The position numbers were made by a program, and so were the translations under genes. Positions 11,787 to 13,441 of a stretch of 13,441 nucleotides of DNA are shown here, piece by piece (position 1 is the stretch's first letter; every line of letters starts with the position of its first letter). This stretch comes from Rhodococcus sp. IITR03. GTDB taxonomy: Bacteria; Actinomycetota; Actinomycetes; Mycobacteriales; Mycobacteriaceae. The notes beneath the pieces are model-generated. The model was not told the origin of the DNA and made no database searches. It was given only the letters and a program-made list of their open reading frames with translations. Location of the stretch: positions 663,933 through 677,373 of the forward strand of contig LATQ01000001.1 in NCBI GenBank assembly GCA_001017865.1, in the 5' to 3' direction.

Positions 11787-11966
11787 CAGGGGTGCCTCAA
11801 AGAAACCTGGCAAACGACCTCGAGCGGCTCACGAGGAAGCCTTCAGTCGAACAGGCGTACCGATAGAGTGACCCCTCGCGTCGCCTGCGTCAAGACTGCG
11901 AGTCCGGAACGATCTGCGCGTCGCGGCCGCGGACGCTCCCGGTGAGGGGGCGATCCGCAGCCGTCG

Positions 11967-12821
11967 TCACCGGTCGCGGATCTCCGAGACCAGCCATCGT
12001 CCGTCCGACTTCTCCATCCTCACCAGCAGCGGTGCGGCCGCGCTCCCCTGGGCGATCCCGTCGCCGGTGGCGCTGACGTTGATGTAGGCGGCGACCTCGG
12101 CGCGGGTGTCGTCGAGCATCGTCGCGCCGATGTGCTCGACCATCACCTCGGTGACCGTGCGGGTGTCGATCGCGGCCTTCTTGGTGACGTCCGCAGTCGA
12201 GTCGAACTCCTCGAGCCGCTCCGGGGTCAGCAACTCCCGGATCCGGCCGAAGTCCTCGTCGATGGTGCGGTAGTCGTAGCCGTGCATGGTCTCGATCGCG
12301 ACCTTCGCGGCCTCGGTGACCTCGCGCGTCTCCGCGGTGTCGACCCACGCGATGTTCGAGACCTCGGCGCCGGGACGGAAGGCGGCGACCGCGGCGATCA
12401 CCGCGAGCACCACCGCCACCGCACCGACGACGATCACCGGGCGCCATCCACCGGAGGCGCGCGACCCGCCGTCGTCACCGGCGGGAGGCTCGGGCGGATC
12501 CACCAGCTCGGCCGGAGACTCCGTCGGGTGCTCTGCGGGAGTTCCGTCGCCGGCCGCCGGGGCCGGCTTCTCCTGCTTCTCGTCCTGCTTGTCGAGCGTC
12601 ACCTCGGAGGGTCGCGACTGCTCGGCAGAAGTTTCCTCGGCAGGCTTTTCCCCTGCCCGGGTCGGGCGTTCGTCCTCTGCCCGGGTCGGGCGTTCGTCCT
12701 CTGCCCGGGTCGGGCGTTCATCCTCTGCCGGAGTCATCCGAGGCGGTCGGGACGTGCCGGCGACCTTCGGCCGACGGCGCGGGGGCCCACTGGGGCCGGT
12801 CTTCCGTCGCTGCGGGGGCAC
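11967..12821 (-). CDS. Mce-associated membrane protein (rpoB-proximal)
   Basis: An intact 284-residue protein. A long Pro/Arg/Glu-rich cytoplasmic N-terminus (1-127) is followed by one transmembrane helix (about 128-148, PVIVVGAVAVVLAVIAAVAA) and an extracytoplasmic domain. That domain has the helical DTAETREVTEAAKVAIETMH, YDYRTIDEDFGRIRELLTPE and a terminal strand region LVRMEKSDGRWLVSEIRDR, the pattern of Mce-associated (Mas) proteins with an NTF2-like fold. These are thought to support Mce lipid-import complexes in the cell envelope. GTG 12821 is chosen for AAGGAG eight bases upstream (12830-12835). Residues 33-56 are three copies of EDERPTRA, from a 24-bp DNA repeat. The gene follows another Mas gene after 31 bases, so they are probably co-transcribed. 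Family membership is judged from architecture; the exact role is inferred. Confidence 0.8.
   Translation of the reverse strand: MPPQRRKTGPSGPPRRRPKVAGTSRPPRMTPAEDERPTRAEDERPTRAEDERPTRAGEKPAEETSAEQSRPSEVTLDKQDEKQEKPAPAAGDGTPAEHPTESPAELVDPPEPPAGDDGGSRASGGWRPVIVVGAVAVVLAVIAAVAAFRPGAEVSNIAWVDTAETREVTEAAKVAIETMHGYDYRTIDEDFGRIRELLTPERLEEFDSTADVTKKAAIDTRTVTEVMVEHIGATMLDDTRAEVAAYINVSATGDGIAQGSAAAPLLVRMEKSDGRWLVSEIRDR
12653..12724. repeat. Three tandem copies of a 24-bp repeat inside the Mas gene
   Basis: Units at 12653-12676, 12677-12700 and 12701-12724 are identical except for one base (12720, A instead of G), and the first five bases of a fourth copy follow. Each unit encodes EDERPTRA in the charged, probably disordered N-terminus. 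As 24 is a multiple of three, copy-number change would keep the frame. Near identity suggests recent duplication and likely variation between strains. Confidence 0.95.
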
Positions 12822-12852
12822 TACACGTTCTCCTTCATCGACTTGCCGAACA

Positions 12853-13441
12853 TCACGGACCCGCCTCGCCCTCGGGCGCGGGCGCCCCGGTATCTCCCGG
12901 CTCGGGCGCCCCGGAATCTCCGGGCGCGGGCTGCGCGCCGGGATCGGAGGCCGGCGCACCGGGGACCGGTCCCGACTCCATCTCGACGGAGGCGAGCGGT
13001 TCGATGGTCTCGGCCTTCCACACGTCGCCGTCCTTGCGCAGCGACACGAGCACCGGGACCTTGTTGGTCACGAAGTACTCGGGGGTCTGGGTGCGCACGG
13101 CCAGGACGACGAGCGCCTTGCCCAGATCGTCGTCGGTGTTGAGTTCGGTGAGCGTTCCGAACAGCACCTCGGCCGACATGCTGGTGCCGGTCTCCGCGAC
13201 CCGGGCCCGGATGTCCTCCTCGGTCGCCGCGAGATCGTTGCGCAGGGCGTCGCCGGTGATCGACGATCGCATGTTCTCGATCGACAGGTCGACGTCGTTC
13301 GCGTCGACGCTGTTCAGGTTGACGGCCGCTGCATGGCTCCCGAGAGCGCGGCGTCGCGCGCCTCGGCAGCCGAGCGGTCCACCAGGAGCGCACGCCCCCA
13401 GCCGTAGCCGAACCACACCGCCGCCGCGAGGGCGACGACGG
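12853..13441 (-). CDS. Mce-associated membrane protein, N-terminus beyond the window (one frame break)
   Basis: The visible 195 residues start inside a hydrophobic segment (VVALAAAVWFGYGW), probably the end of the single transmembrane helix, followed by RALLVDRSAAEARDAALSGA and VNLNSVDANDVDLSIENM. The extracytoplasmic domain continues with SSITGDALRNDLAATEEDIR and ends in the strand-rich TNKVPVLVSLRKDGDVWKAE typical of Mas proteins. A Pro/Gly/Ala/Glu-rich tail (about 36 residues, ending EGEAGP) extends past the domain and is probably disordered. One base is missing near 13330 (CA[n]GCG); homology resumes at once, so an error is likely. It precedes the other Mas gene on the same strand. Mas genes usually close mce operons, so mce genes are expected further to the right, which the window does not show. 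Confidence 0.75.
   Translation of the reverse strand, partial: RRRPRGGGVVRLRLGACAPGGPLGCRGARRRALGSHAAAVNLNSVDANDVDLSIENMRSSITGDALRNDLAATEEDIRARVAETGTSMSAEVLFGTLTELNTDDDLGKALVVLAVRTQTPEYFVTNKVPVLVSLRKDGDVWKAETIEPLASVEMESGPVPGAPASDPGAQPAPGDSGAPEPGDTGAPAPEGEAGP

Noticed and set aside
11888..11893. TTGACG as the -35 of a second rpoB promoter
   Set aside because: No TANNNT hexamer lies 16-19 bases downstream; the nearest (TCTATC) is 20 bases away and poor.
12653..12729. Repeat array as a possible CRISPR
   Set aside because: The units are contiguous with no spacers and lie inside a reading frame as an amino-acid repeat.
12824..12856. A 10-codon frame (MFGKSMKENV) between the two Mas genes, overlapping the upstream stop as TGATG
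   Set aside because: It coincides with the AAGGAG ribosome site of the next gene; too short to support as a gene.

Overview
The window reads as a chromosomal segment of a high-GC actinobacterium of the Rhodococcus/Nocardia group. The RpoB and RpoC proteins reconstructed here follow the mycobacterial proteins almost residue for residue. FprB is the fused ferredoxin-reductase form known from Mycobacterium tuberculosis. Two Mce-associated membrane proteins lie directly upstream of rpoB. The species cannot be fixed from the sequence alone.

Layout, left to right. (1) 1-111, minus: the N-terminus of an exported lipoprotein, cut by the window edge. (2) 201-1873, minus: fprB, a ferredoxin domain fused to an adrenodoxin-reductase-like flavoprotein. 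(3) 1874-2040: a divergent promoter region with a 17-bp palindrome. (4) 2041-3340, plus: an acyl-ACP thioesterase-like gene overlapping a SixA-type histidine phosphatase gene by 4 bp (ATGA). (5) 3427-3919, plus: a small SnoaL/NTF2-fold protein behind a 20-bp near-perfect palindrome. (6) 3936-3977: a strong hairpin that can end transcription arriving from both sides. (7) 3997-11577, minus: rpoB then rpoC, the beta and beta' subunits of RNA polymerase, with a 112-bp gap holding a long hairpin. (8) 11578-11966: the rpoB promoter and leader, with two tiny tandem reading frames running into the rpoB start. (9) 11967-13441, minus: two Mce-associated membrane protein genes, the distal one cut by the right edge; they look like the end of an mce operon lying further right.

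The dominant oddity is technical. Six of the seven genes that can be read for more than 40 codons past their start, or to a stop, carry single-base frame breaks or clusters of them; only the thioesterase and the rpoB-proximal Mce-associated gene are clean. Most breaks are one missing G or C in a run of two or three. rpoB has six and rpoC four. Both are essential and normally single copy, and the protein continues perfectly in the next frame after each break, so these are most likely sequence errors rather than decay. I annotate each gene over its full extent and give the reconstructed protein.

I see no clearly new system. The most worthwhile biological leads are the rpoB leader (tandem short ORFs abutting the rpoB start), the rpoB-rpoC intercistronic hairpin, and two operator-like palindromes next to fprB and the SnoaL-like gene.
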